NCBI GenBank assembly: GCA_947498325.1
Contig: CANMKE010000018.1
Location: 39,571-103,570 of the forward strand
DNA from: an uncultured Persicobacter sp.
GTDB lineage: Bacteria > Bacteroidota > Bacteroidia > Cytophagales > Cyclobacteriaceae
Length of the DNA: 64,000 nt
Direction: 5' to 3'
In this document: in pieces, positions 25,582-34,909 of the stretch
Layout of the letters: every line of letters starts with the position of its first letter
Position numbering within the stretch: position 1 is the stretch's first letter
The notes under the pieces: generated by a model
Database searches by the model: none
The model's input: only the letters and a program-made list of their open reading frames with translations
What the model was told of the DNA's origin: nothing
Made by a program: the position numbers and the translations under genes

Positions 25582-28500
25582 TTGAAAATTCTGAAATATA
25601 TCGGCCTCGGCGTACTTTTAGTATTGCTGTTGGTGCTTCTTTTTTCTGGCGTGGTATTATTTGTTCCCGCAGTGCAAACTGCGATTGTCCAACAAATCAC
25701 CACGCATATCGATCAAACCACTGGAGCGCACAGTCGGGTGGGGAAGGTCAGCTTCAGCCCACTTTCTGGTCTGACCATTGACGAGCTGCTCTTGCAGGAC
25801 CCACAAAAAGATACCCTTGCTTATGTAGGGGAACTGCAGGTAGCCTGGGATTTCTCTGGGCTTATTCAAAGCGAAAAAACCATAGAAAAGATTCGGCTCG
25901 ATTCGGTCATTGCGCATGTGGACATGAGCAAGGAGCAACCGAACTATCAGTACCTGATGGATGCTTTTGGTGTTGTGGAAGATCCCAATGCACCAGTAGA
26001 TACCACTGCGAGCACGCTCAGGCTGGCACTCGACGATATTGCGTTTAGCCGTTTGTGGCTTGATTTTGAAGACAGCACCACCGCGGTGAATGCTTATTGG
26101 CACGAGGGGCAGGTTAAGGCGGTGAAGGTTAATTTGGCGGATGAGATTTACCGCATTGCCTCCGTAGATTCTGATTCACTGAATGCGCATGTGGTGATGA
26201 TCCCTTCCGACTCGGTGGCGCAGGCAACTGAACCAACGGACAGCACCAACACTGATTCGCCCTCTCGCTTGCAGTTTTATCTTGGGCACCTCGGCCTGAA
26301 AAGGCATATGATTACCTATGCCACGCATCGGGGAAACCTGAGAAAGGGAACCGTATTCGATCCTGACAATATTGGTATTCAGCAACTGGAATTATCGGTG
26401 GACAGCATTGGATACCGAAGCGAGGAAATGTATGCCAAGCTAAATGGTTTGTCATTTTATGAGCACAATGGCTTTCATATGAAAAAGCTGAGCTCCCGAC
26501 TGCGGATGAAAGGCGAGGACTTATATTTAATTGCGCTGGCCTTTCGATCCGACGACTCGAAAATGGACCTTGATGCACACCTTCGATATAAAGGAGTGGA
26601 GCGAGGAAAGCTCGCACAGAATATATTTGACCTGAAGCTCGAGGACTTCTACCTCGGGGCGCATGATATCAATTATTGGGGCGCAAAAGCGGCGGGCTTA
26701 CGACTGACTCCTGAAGACTATATTCAAGGGTATGGGACGTCTGATATCAAAGGCGGAAAGGGGAAAATATTTCTTCAGCTGAATACTTCACGGGAGAGTC
26801 AGCTGACGCTCAATGGTGCATTCAAGACACACAATGGAGCGCCTCGCCTGTACATGGACAGCCTGCTCGTGAAATCACACTTTAAGGAGGCAACCTGGCT
26901 GATGACGGAGCAGGAGTGGAATGCCAATCCACATCCAGACTCAATTTATATTGCTACGCATGGTTGGCTTGATGAGCATGGAGTTTCGGTGAACGGGCAG
27001 GTCAATTCCGACTGGGGGAAGATGAGCCTTGTGGCCGACTTGCTTAATATTGATGATTTGCCCCGCTTGAAGTATGATGCTGATCTTAAATTTGATGATT
27101 TTCGTGTGCAGCGTATCGTTGGTGAGCAGGTGCCTGACCACCTTAACGGACATATAACTGCCCACGGGCAAGGCACTGAATTTCCGCAATTGACTACCGC
27201 ATTTACCATTGAACATTTCGGCTTTGATTATCTTCAGAAATCCTACCGAGGAATTGAAGGAAATGGGCGGTGGAAAGATGGTATCTTTGAGATTAATATT
27301 GATAGTGAGCTGAGTGATCTTCCCTTGATGGTGAAAGCCGACGGCCACTATGGCGACCAAATTGATGTGCAATGGAAAATACATTTGGACCCTCTTGATC
27401 TGTCCAATTTTGGCGTCATGGATCAGATGTTTAAACTCGGTTTTAATTCCGATGGAAAGGCCAAGGTTGTCGGTGAAAAAATCAATGTCGATGGCAATAT
27501 TGACGACCTCAGCATTCAGCAAAACACGGTTGATACTGGCTTCGATCACCTCAGCATTCAGGCTTATTATGATGGGGATTCTGTGCATACGGATGTTTCT
27601 GGTGACCCACTTGATTTACATATGGAGGGGGTGGTTGATCCCGAGAAATGGCAAAATTATTTTAAAACCCTCGCCACAGGGACGCTCGATAAAGTGAAGG
27701 ATCGAAATATTATCCCGTGGATTTCACTGAAGGTAAACTGGAAAAAGCACGACCTCTACACCTCGGGACTTATACCTGGTTTGCTGAATTTGGAGCGTGG
27801 TGGATTGTTATTTGTTTGGGACGACAGGCAAAGTAAGTTTAACCTGAAGATTGACATGCCTGAACTGAAAATGGACAGCCTGCAGGTTTATGGCTTCAAT
27901 GGTGCGATCCTCAATGATTCCACAGAGCGGGAATCCAAGGAGCTTGGCTTCAAGGTACAGCTTGACAGTGCTTTTCTTGCTGACGGCTCGCGGGTTCAAA
28001 CCTTGTGGGACGGACAGATTTTTGCCGATTCACTGGTCAGTAAAATTAATGTCAGGTATAATAACGATACCATAAAAACGGGTTTTGATTGTTACCGCGA
28101 TTTACTGAAAGTTGATGATAAGAAAGCCGGCTTTGCTTTTGAAAATCTACAGTACAATAAGATGCTTATTGGCAATATCTTTTTAGATGTGATCTCCCGA
28201 AAGCCTGAAATTTATGATGCCAAACTGCTGATCAAAGGGAAGCAACGACTCAAGGGAGAGGCGCATATCGATCTGAATAAATCACCATTATATGCCAAAG
28301 GGTTTATTGATCTGGATACGGTGGATCTTCACACCTATCAACCGATGATGAAATCGACCCTTGATTCACTGTCAGGAATTATTCAGGGGAAGGTGGATTT
28401 TGAGTATAAAAATGAAAAGCCGATTGTGGATGGAGCACTGAATTTTATTGATGTGTTTACCCGATTGAAAGAATACCCGATGGACCTGCTACTGAAAAAT

Positions 28501-29961
28501 GAGTCGGTTAAATTGACTAAAAGCGCCGTCATTTTTAAGCATTTTGGACTGACAGATCATAACGGTAAGCGCCTTGAATTGAAGGGGGACATTGGACTGA
28601 CGGATAACTACCCAATGGATTTGAAGATTGAGGCGGATCCATTTTTGGCACTCGACGCCCCAAAAACCAAACAAGCACAAGCGTTTGGTCAGCTGAATAT
28701 TTCCACGGACCTCAGTATTCAAGGCTCTGCTTTTGAACCGAAAATTGAAGGCGAATTCAACGTGCTTGATAAGACAGATTTGTTCGTCAGGACGCCCGAA
28801 AGTCAGGGGGCACCGAGTGGGCACGATAAGGTGATCCGCTTTGTTAAACCCGATGAGGAGCTTGAGCAAATGCTCACGGAGGCGGTGGAAGATTCCCTCG
28901 ATATGGGCTTCCTCGGGCCCGAAGTTCATATGAGTATAGGCATCGATCCCAAGGCAAAGTTTACCGTTTTGGTGGACGAATACTCTGGTGATCGGCTGGA
29001 AATCTCAGGTAGATCGGACCTTTCTTTAAATTATCTCCCGAATGGAACCACGGGACTGAATGGTAATTTTGAGGTGGAATCAGGTTTCTATCAGTTGTCT
29101 TTTTATGGTCTGGTGAAGAAACGCTTCGATTTTGTGAAAGGATCGCGGATCACTTTTACAGGGACGCCCGAGAGTGGTTTACTTGACCTGACGGCACGGT
29201 ATAATATCAGCACGGCGCCGTACCCGATCATGGTGCAGCGTATTGATCTTGGTGCCGCAGGGCAGGAGAAAGCGCTGAAGAAGAAACAGAATTTTTACAT
29301 TGATATCAATATTGGGAATCAGATAGCAGACCCAAAAATCAGTTTTTCCCTTGGGATGCCTGAGCGCGATCAGGGGATTTTCAGTGGCGATGTTTATGCC
29401 CGAATTACGGAAATCAACAGAGATGAGGTGCTGAGAAACAAACAGGCGGTAGCGGTCCTGATCACCAATAGTTTTCTGCCTGATGAAAACGCTTCAGGTG
29501 GTGGTAATGTGATGGAGAACGTTGCCCGTTCGAGTGTGTCGCAACTGGTGGAAAGTTCGCTGAACAGGCTTTCAAATAACCTGGTGAAAGGGGTCGATAT
29601 TAATTTTGCGATCGATAATTATGGCGATGATTTAGCGTCGAGTGCTACGGAAGTGGGGTTGAATGTTTCCAAATCCTTGTATAATGATCGTTTGCAAGTA
29701 TCGGTAGGAGGAAACATGACACTCGATAATGAACAGCAATCTGGGAGCTCACAGATCAACGAAGACATTGAAATAGAGTATATGCTGACACAGGACGGAA
29801 GGTACCGTTTGCGGGGCTTCAGGTATCGGGATAATGATGATTTGCTGACGCAGGATCTATTAACACAGGGCTTGTCGATTGTCTTTTCTAAAGACTATAA
29901 TGGCGTGCTGAAATTATTTGGTAAGGATAACGATAAAGAGAAGAAAAATGATCAGAAGTAA
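25582..29961 (+). CDS. tamB: TamB-like translocation and assembly protein
   Basis: This 1459-residue protein starts with an inner-membrane anchor (ILKYIGLGVLLVLLLVLLFSG), continues as a very long AsmA/TamB-type repeat of beta-strands, and ends with the TamB C-terminal domain (~1000-1440: LNGNFEVESGFYQLSFYGL, GTPESGLLDLTARYNIS, ITEINRDEVLRNKQ). It should span the periplasm and help outer membrane protein or lipid transport together with the Omp85 partner encoded next. The start is a TTG: an in-frame TGA lies two codons upstream and no ATG precedes the membrane anchor. The 3' end overlaps tamL by 14 bp. Confidence 0.9.
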   Translation: MKILKYIGLGVLLVLLLVLLFSGVVLFVPAVQTAIVQQITTHIDQTTGAHSRVGKVSFSPLSGLTIDELLLQDPQKDTLAYVGELQVAWDFSGLIQSEKTIEKIRLDSVIAHVDMSKEQPNYQYLMDAFGVVEDPNAPVDTTASTLRLALDDIAFSRLWLDFEDSTTAVNAYWHEGQVKAVKVNLADEIYRIASVDSDSLNAHVVMIPSDSVAQATEPTDSTNTDSPSRLQFYLGHLGLKRHMITYATHRGNLRKGTVFDPDNIGIQQLELSVDSIGYRSEEMYAKLNGLSFYEHNGFHMKKLSSRLRMKGEDLYLIALAFRSDDSKMDLDAHLRYKGVERGKLAQNIFDLKLEDFYLGAHDINYWGAKAAGLRLTPEDYIQGYGTSDIKGGKGKIFLQLNTSRESQLTLNGAFKTHNGAPRLYMDSLLVKSHFKEATWLMTEQEWNANPHPDSIYIATHGWLDEHGVSVNGQVNSDWGKMSLVADLLNIDDLPRLKYDADLKFDDFRVQRIVGEQVPDHLNGHITAHGQGTEFPQLTTAFTIEHFGFDYLQKSYRGIEGNGRWKDGIFEINIDSELSDLPLMVKADGHYGDQIDVQWKIHLDPLDLSNFGVMDQMFKLGFNSDGKAKVVGEKINVDGNIDDLSIQQNTVDTGFDHLSIQAYYDGDSVHTDVSGDPLDLHMEGVVDPEKWQNYFKTLATGTLDKVKDRNIIPWISLKVNWKKHDLYTSGLIPGLLNLERGGLLFVWDDRQSKFNLKIDMPELKMDSLQVYGFNGAILNDSTERESKELGFKVQLDSAFLADGSRVQTLWDGQIFADSLVSKINVRYNNDTIKTGFDCYRDLLKVDDKKAGFAFENLQYNKMLIGNIFLDVISRKPEIYDAKLLIKGKQRLKGEAHIDLNKSPLYAKGFIDLDTVDLHTYQPMMKSTLDSLSGIIQGKVDFEYKNEKPIVDGALNFIDVFTRLKEYPMDLLLKNESVKLTKSAVIFKHFGLTDHNGKRLELKGDIGLTDNYPMDLKIEADPFLALDAPKTKQAQAFGQLNISTDLSIQGSAFEPKIEGEFNVLDKTDLFVRTPESQGAPSGHDKVIRFVKPDEELEQMLTEAVEDSLDMGFLGPEVHMSIGIDPKAKFTVLVDEYSGDRLEISGRSDLSLNYLPNGTTGLNGNFEVESGFYQLSFYGLVKKRFDFVKGSRITFTGTPESGLLDLTARYNISTAPYPIMVQRIDLGAAGQEKALKKKQNFYIDINIGNQIADPKISFSLGMPERDQGIFSGDVYARITEINRDEVLRNKQAVAVLITNSFLPDENASGGGNVMENVARSSVSQLVESSLNRLSNNLVKGVDINFAIDNYGDDLASSATEVGLNVSKSLYNDRLQVSVGGNMTLDNEQQSGSSQINEDIEIEYMLTQDGRYRLRGFRYRDNDDLLTQDLLTQGLSIVFSKDYNGVLKLFGKDNDKEKKNDQK

Positions 29962-32242
29962 TATAGGACTCACGGCGATTATCGCGCTGTTCTTCTTCTC
30001 CGCCTGTTCAGGTTTGAAGTATGTTCCGAAAGGGCAGAAGCTGTATGAATCGACAGATTTTGACATCCATTTCAAGAATCGTGCGGATTCAGATAAAGAC
30101 CTTGAAGGCATTTTGCAGGGGCTTGTGCCACTGGAACCGAACACTAAATTCGGGATCTCGCGGCCCGCACTTTGGCTGCATTACATTGTCAAGGAACCCA
30201 AGAAAGAGAAAGGGTTAAAGTACTTTCTTAAATACCGGCTGGGCGAAAAACCAGTTTACGTGAGTGACATCGACTGGGCGATTATTGATAAAAAAATCAA
30301 TTATCAATTGCAGGATCGAGGTTTTTTCAACCATACGGTAAGCAGGGATTCTGTGGTCAAAAAGAAAACGACCACCGTTAAGTATTCGATTCAGCTGGGC
30401 AAAGCGACACGCTTGGGGAAGATCGAAAGGCTAAGTGCCGACCAGGAAATAAAGCACAGTTTACTGCGTCCTATTGCTGGGCGAACAGCCGTTGACAGCG
30501 CCAAGGTTTACCATTATGAGGATCTCGAACTGGAACGTTCTCGCTTGGCAGATTCGCTTAAAAACCGTGGTTTCTATTACTTTTCTCCAGAGTATATCCA
30601 TTATGTTGCTGATACACTCCGTGAAAATAAGGTGATGGATCTCGATTTTGAACTGAGTCAGAACATTCCTGATTACGCCTATAAGAAGTACCGAATCAGC
30701 AATGTTTATATCTATGATTATCACAATGCCAAAGATTCCGTAAATCGGGAGGGAGCGCAACAAATCGGTCCCTTCAAATATGTGAACTTCAAGAACTATG
30801 TGAACCCTAAAGTGCTTGAAAAAGGCATCCTGATTCGCCCTGACACCACATACAATTATGAAGCAAGTGTGATGTCATCGCAGCGTTTGATGGGCCTGGG
30901 AACGTATCGTTTTGTCAATATTCGCTACGAACCCAATCCTCAGGATTCTATGCTTTTGGATGCCAATATCTACCTGACTCCTCGTTATAAAAAATCCTTA
31001 CAGCTGGAGCTGGAAGGGACCAGTAAAAGTAACAACTTTATTGGCCCTGGATTGAATCTGAATTACATCAATCGCAATGCTTTTGGTGGCGCTGAATTGC
31101 TGAAAATTCGTCCGCGATTCAGTTTTGAATCGCAATATGGCACCGACAGTTCTACGGTTTCTTATGATTTGCAATTGGATGCTTCGCTGGAAGTCCCCCA
31201 AATCTGGGCGCCTTTTCCAATCGCCTCCAAGTCTGCTTTTCTGCCAAAAACAAAGATTGGCGCCAACCTGAAAGCTAAAAGTATTCAGAGTCAGGTGCTG
31301 TTATTCTCCGCAGAAACCTCCTACGGTTACAAGTGGAGATCGAAAGCATGGAAGTTTTTTGAGTGGGATCCGATGTTTGTCAACTACATCATCAAGTTTA
31401 GAACATCGCCAGAATTTGAAGAAGTTCTCGATAATAATATCAGGCTTAAACGGAGTTTACAGAATCAGCTGATCCTCGGGACACGCTTCAATTATACCTA
31501 TAATGAGTTGCTGAAAAGTCGGAAAAAACCAATTCAGTTTTATATGTCACTGAATTTTGAGATGGCTGGCAACCTGCTACACCTGCTCAATACGGGAACA
31601 TTAGGGGCTGATAAGGCCGACAATCCAATGAAAATTTTCGATGTTCCCTATTCGCAGTATGTGAAATTTGCACCTGATTTTAGGCTGTATTTCAACCTTC
31701 GTCACGACAGGCAATGGATTCTTCGGGCTTTCGGAGGCATAGCACAGCCTTACGGGAACTCCTCATCGGTGCCTTTTGTAAAGCAATTTTATGGTGGTGG
31801 GCCCAACGATCTCCGCTCTTTCCGATCGTGGGGGATTGGTCCTGGTGGTTACCGCCCAGATGAAAACAACTCCGTGAGTCTTGATCGTAGTGGGGAACTG
31901 AAGCTGGGCTTCAATGCCGAATACAGGTTCCCGATGATCTCCGTAATTAAGGGGGCATGGTTTGTTGATGCTGGAAATATCTGGACACTCGAAAAACAGG
32001 ATAGCTTTCCTTTTGGAGAATTTACCTTCGACCACTTTTACAAGCAAATAGGGATGAGTGCTGGCTTCGGTCTACGTGCCGATATTCAGGGACTTTTTGT
32101 GATTCGTTTTGATTTTGCCACCACCGTGCTGTCTCCAAAAGGAAATGGCAGTGAGTGGATGCTCAATCAGGTGAACCCATTGAGTGGTACATGGCGAAGA
32201 AATAATTTGCTGCTGAACTTCGCGATTGGTTATCCTTTCTAA
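29948..32242 (+). CDS. tamL: TamL-type Omp85 outer membrane lipoprotein
   Basis: From ATG at 29948 this is a 764-residue protein with a lipoprotein signal (lipobox FFSACSG), POTRA-like repeats in the first half, and an Omp85 beta-barrel in the second. The barrel has the conserved GGPNDLRSFRSWGIGPG element and a C-terminal strand ending in AIGYPF. Bacteroidota encode TamL, a lipidated TamA homologue, next to TamB. Together they form an envelope-spanning machine for outer membrane assembly. An earlier TTG at 29918 is less likely because it would place a basic stretch before the signal peptide. A terminator follows 18 bp after the stop. Confidence 0.9.
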   Translation: MIRSNIGLTAIIALFFFSACSGLKYVPKGQKLYESTDFDIHFKNRADSDKDLEGILQGLVPLEPNTKFGISRPALWLHYIVKEPKKEKGLKYFLKYRLGEKPVYVSDIDWAIIDKKINYQLQDRGFFNHTVSRDSVVKKKTTTVKYSIQLGKATRLGKIERLSADQEIKHSLLRPIAGRTAVDSAKVYHYEDLELERSRLADSLKNRGFYYFSPEYIHYVADTLRENKVMDLDFELSQNIPDYAYKKYRISNVYIYDYHNAKDSVNREGAQQIGPFKYVNFKNYVNPKVLEKGILIRPDTTYNYEASVMSSQRLMGLGTYRFVNIRYEPNPQDSMLLDANIYLTPRYKKSLQLELEGTSKSNNFIGPGLNLNYINRNAFGGAELLKIRPRFSFESQYGTDSSTVSYDLQLDASLEVPQIWAPFPIASKSAFLPKTKIGANLKAKSIQSQVLLFSAETSYGYKWRSKAWKFFEWDPMFVNYIIKFRTSPEFEEVLDNNIRLKRSLQNQLILGTRFNYTYNELLKSRKKPIQFYMSLNFEMAGNLLHLLNTGTLGADKADNPMKIFDVPYSQYVKFAPDFRLYFNLRHDRQWILRAFGGIAQPYGNSSSVPFVKQFYGGGPNDLRSFRSWGIGPGGYRPDENNSVSLDRSGELKLGFNAEYRFPMISVIKGAWFVDAGNIWTLEKQDSFPFGEFTFDHFYKQIGMSAGFGLRADIQGLFVIRFDFATTVLSPKGNGSEWMLNQVNPLSGTWRRNNLLLNFAIGYPF

Positions 32243-32260
32243 AAAAAAATAGTCAAAAAA

Positions 32261-32290
32261 AATAAGGGACAAATTGTCCCTTATTTTTTT
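32261..32290 (+). terminator. Intrinsic terminator of tamB-tamL
   Basis: Stem AATAAGGGAC/GTCCCTTATT with loop AAATT is followed by seven T. It lies 18 bp after the tamL stop codon. Confidence 0.88.
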
Positions 32291-32385
32291 GGCCAAATTT
32301 CCGTAAAAATGGGCCATAACTATTTCGAACCAATAGGCGGATAAAATTTTCTGCGCGAAGCCTATTTAACATAAGTTTTCGGATG

Positions 32386-32958
32386 TCAGGGCTCGATCAG
32401 TGGTTCATTTCGGAGTAAAATTCCCAGCAAGGCTTCTTCTGCAGCTTCCCTTGAAAGTGGCAGTGCAAATTCATCACTGGAATAACGCACCCAGTCGGTG
32501 AAAAAATTTTGCGGCTGGTACCACTGAAGAAATTTCAGAATATCAATTCTGGACATATATGGCAGCGCCTTTTTTATTTGTGCTTCCTCGTAGTGAGCAA
32601 AATGATCGTAGGGCAGCCCTGTCATGTCCCAGAAATCTCTCAGATCATTGATGTCGGCAATCCATACAAAACTGAATGCAGGCAGGAGGCGGAACTCAAT
32701 GGTGTTATAAACAGCAGGAAGTTGCCGCTTGTTGGGGATATTAACATCAAAGGCGAGCGAGATTCCTTTTTTGAAGAATTGATAAGCACAATCACGCTCA
32801 TTGAGAATTTCGGAAAGGGGCTCGGGTCCATTTTTGATCCATACATAAATCCGATCATCGGCTTTCATTAAATGATGCTCGATGTGGGTATCGTATTGTG
32901 TGAGAATTTCATTTTCAATAAAGCTCTCAATCGATGTAATAAAATTTGGAGAACGCAT
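32386..32958 (-). CDS. Hypothetical protein (190 aa)
   Basis: I recognise no family. From the preferred ATG at 32958 the protein starts MRSPNFITSIESFIENEIL and has no signal peptide or membrane segment. Visible features are FRLLPAFSFVWIADINDL, an acidic/aromatic WDMTGLPYDHFAHYEE segment, and a C-terminal helix REAAEEALLGILL. An upstream in-frame start at 33006 would add 16 residues. The high aromatic and acidic content and steady codon use support a real cytoplasmic protein. It is monocistronic and diverges from the mutarotase gene. Confidence 0.68.
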   Translation of the reverse strand: MRSPNFITSIESFIENEILTQYDTHIEHHLMKADDRIYVWIKNGPEPLSEILNERDCAYQFFKKGISLAFDVNIPNKRQLPAVYNTIEFRLLPAFSFVWIADINDLRDFWDMTGLPYDHFAHYEEAQIKKALPYMSRIDILKFLQWYQPQNFFTDWVRYSSDEFALPLSREAAEEALLGILLRNEPLIEP

Positions 32959-33111
32959 ATTGTTAAAACAAATTATTACAATATGAGGTTGGCTTTTTCT
33001 GATCAATTATAAGTCAGCAACATTAATTTTTTAATATAGAGGTCAATTTTGCGACCTTCGGGCAGCTAAAAGAACATGGAGCATTGTATGTATTGATGGA
33101 CTTTTAGGCTT

Positions 33112-33139
33112 TTGTGTAGGTGGTAATTGTTATTTTTGT
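33112..33139 (+). promoter_or_regulatory. Candidate promoter of the galactose mutarotase gene
   Basis: TTTG at 33112-33115 and TATTTTTG at 33132-33139 fit the Bacteroidota -33/-7 consensus (TTTG and TAnnTTTG). The spacer of 16 bp is shorter than the usual 19-21, so confidence is low. The ATG follows 42 bp later. Confidence 0.35.
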
Positions 33140-33181
33140 AAATTGTAAACATACTTAAATGATCATTTTCAGACTAAAAAT

Positions 33182-34204
33182 ATGAGTGTTTCTTCAACAA
33201 TTTTCGGAAAGACCAAATCTGGTCAGACTATCAAGGAATTCACACTTGAGAATCAAAACGGGGCTAAGGTAACGTTATTGACTTACGGTGCTATTATTTC
33301 AGGAATTCATATTCCTATGGCGGACGGATCAGTGCGTAACGTAGTGATTGGTTATGACGATTTGGCTGCTTATGAGGAAGACAACTTCTACCTGGGGTCT
33401 ACGGTTGGGCGTGTGGCTAACCGTATCGCTAATGGGTCATTTACACTGGGGGGTAAAACTTACGAATTGGCGGTCAATAACGGACCCAACCACTTGCATG
33501 GTGGACTTGTAGGGTTCAATCAAAAGGTATGGGAAGCAGAGATTTTTGCTGAAAATGCGGTAAAAATGAGCGTACTTTCTAAAGATGGCGATGAAGGTTA
33601 CCCTGGCGATATGGTAATTAATGTGACTTTTGAGTTGCGTGAGGACGATCAGTTGGTGATTGAGTACCATGCAACGGCTTCAGCGGACACGGTGATTAAC
33701 CTGACCAACCACAGTTATTTTAACCTTGATGGCAGAAGCAGTAAATCTTGCCTTGACCATGAGTTGAAGCTGGAGGCTAAAACTTTTGCAGTAGCAGATG
33801 AAACCGCCATTCCTACAGGGGAGCAGCGTGAGGTGGCAGGTACGCCATTTGATTTTTCTTCTTTCAAAAAATTGGGACAGGATATTGCTGCCGATGATGA
33901 GCAAATTAAGTTCGGTAACGGTTATGATCACCACTATATTATGGGTGATTTTACCGCTAAGCCTCGTCTGAATGCGGAAGCAAAATCTGCTGATGGTCAA
34001 CTGCGCATGAAGGTTTATTCTACCATGCCAGGCTTTCAGTTGTACACAGGAAACTATTTGGGGGAGAAGTTTGAGGCGCGTCAGGCCTTCTGTATTGAAA
34101 CGCAAAACGCCCCAGACGCCATTAATCAGACGGTGTTCCCATCGGCTGTTTTAGCACGTGGCGAGCGTTATGAGCAAAAGACCGTATTGGAATTTTTGAA
34201 ATAA
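33182..34204 (+). CDS. galM: Galactose mutarotase (aldose 1-epimerase)
   Basis: This 340-residue cytoplasmic enzyme interconverts alpha and beta anomers of galactose and other aldoses, feeding the Leloir pathway. Family signatures are STVGRVANRIANGSF, NNGPNHLHGG with the first catalytic His, NLTNHSYFNLDG with the general-acid His, and FCIETQNAPDAINQ containing the catalytic Glu. The length matches GalM. There is no signal peptide. It stands alone with its own terminator; no galK or galT is nearby. Confidence 0.95.
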   Translation: MSVSSTIFGKTKSGQTIKEFTLENQNGAKVTLLTYGAIISGIHIPMADGSVRNVVIGYDDLAAYEEDNFYLGSTVGRVANRIANGSFTLGGKTYELAVNNGPNHLHGGLVGFNQKVWEAEIFAENAVKMSVLSKDGDEGYPGDMVINVTFELREDDQLVIEYHATASADTVINLTNHSYFNLDGRSSKSCLDHELKLEAKTFAVADETAIPTGEQREVAGTPFDFSSFKKLGQDIAADDEQIKFGNGYDHHYIMGDFTAKPRLNAEAKSADGQLRMKVYSTMPGFQLYTGNYLGEKFEARQAFCIETQNAPDAINQTVFPSAVLARGERYEQKTVLEFLK

Positions 34205-34225
34205 ACGATGATCCTAAAATCATTT

Positions 34226-34253
34226 AATGGCGCTGTTTGGCGCCATTTTTTTT
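34226..34253 (+). terminator. Intrinsic terminator of galM
   Basis: Stem AATGGCGC/GCGCCATT with loop TGTTTG is followed by a run of T. It lies 21 bp after the galM stop codon. Confidence 0.88.
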
Positions 34254-34297
34254 GGCTTTATATTTGAGAATCCTTCTATTCAATAAATAACATTTGT

Positions 34298-34741
34298 ATG
34301 AAATTTTCTGAAGAACGAATCGCTCGGCTAAAGAATTTAATTGGTAAGCAAGACATTGAATCACCATCACCTTTTGGCAATCTTTTCAAAGGTAAAGTGC
34401 TGGCCGTAGAAGGTGGCCGTCTGGAAGGCGAGTATTTTGTGCGAAAGGAATTAACGAACCCTGCGGGGATGTTGCACGGTGGTGCTATCTGTACCATGTT
34501 GGACGAAGTGATGGGATTGACGATCTATACTTTGGATGTTCAGAATTTTTATCCTACGGTAAATCTTAATGTTGATTTTCTGTCATCTGCAGCAGAAGGG
34601 GAGGCGGTGATTGTTAAAACACAGGTTATTCGTCAGGGGAAAAATATCATCCATATCGAGGGGCGACTTTACAATACCGATGGTAAAATATTAGCAAAAG
34701 CAACCAGCAATTACGCCAAAATTGACCATCCTATCCAATAA
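34298..34741 (+). CDS. PaaI-type hotdog-fold thioesterase
   Basis: This 147-residue protein has the hotdog thioesterase signature LTNPAGMLHGGAICTMLDEV (HGG-x6-DE, with the catalytic acidic residue on the central helix) and the C-terminal strands VIVKTQVIRQGKNIIHIEG. It should hydrolyse a small acyl-CoA or aryl-CoA thioester in the cytoplasm. The substrate is unknown. It is a single gene just after the galM terminator. Confidence 0.9.
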   Translation: MKFSEERIARLKNLIGKQDIESPSPFGNLFKGKVLAVEGGRLEGEYFVRKELTNPAGMLHGGAICTMLDEVMGLTIYTLDVQNFYPTVNLNVDFLSSAAEGEAVIVKTQVIRQGKNIIHIEGRLYNTDGKILAKATSNYAKIDHPIQ

Positions 34742-34909
34742 TTGTTTTACGACAAATATTGATGCAATATAATATAGGTGTGATCTTGAATTTGCAGGTG
34801 GTTCAGGCCTCATTTTGGTCTAAATTCAGCTTGATAAAGGCAAACTTTAGGGGGATCAAGAAGCGTAACTGCTGAGGAGGTATTTATTTTGCGACAATTT
34901 TTTTGTTTT

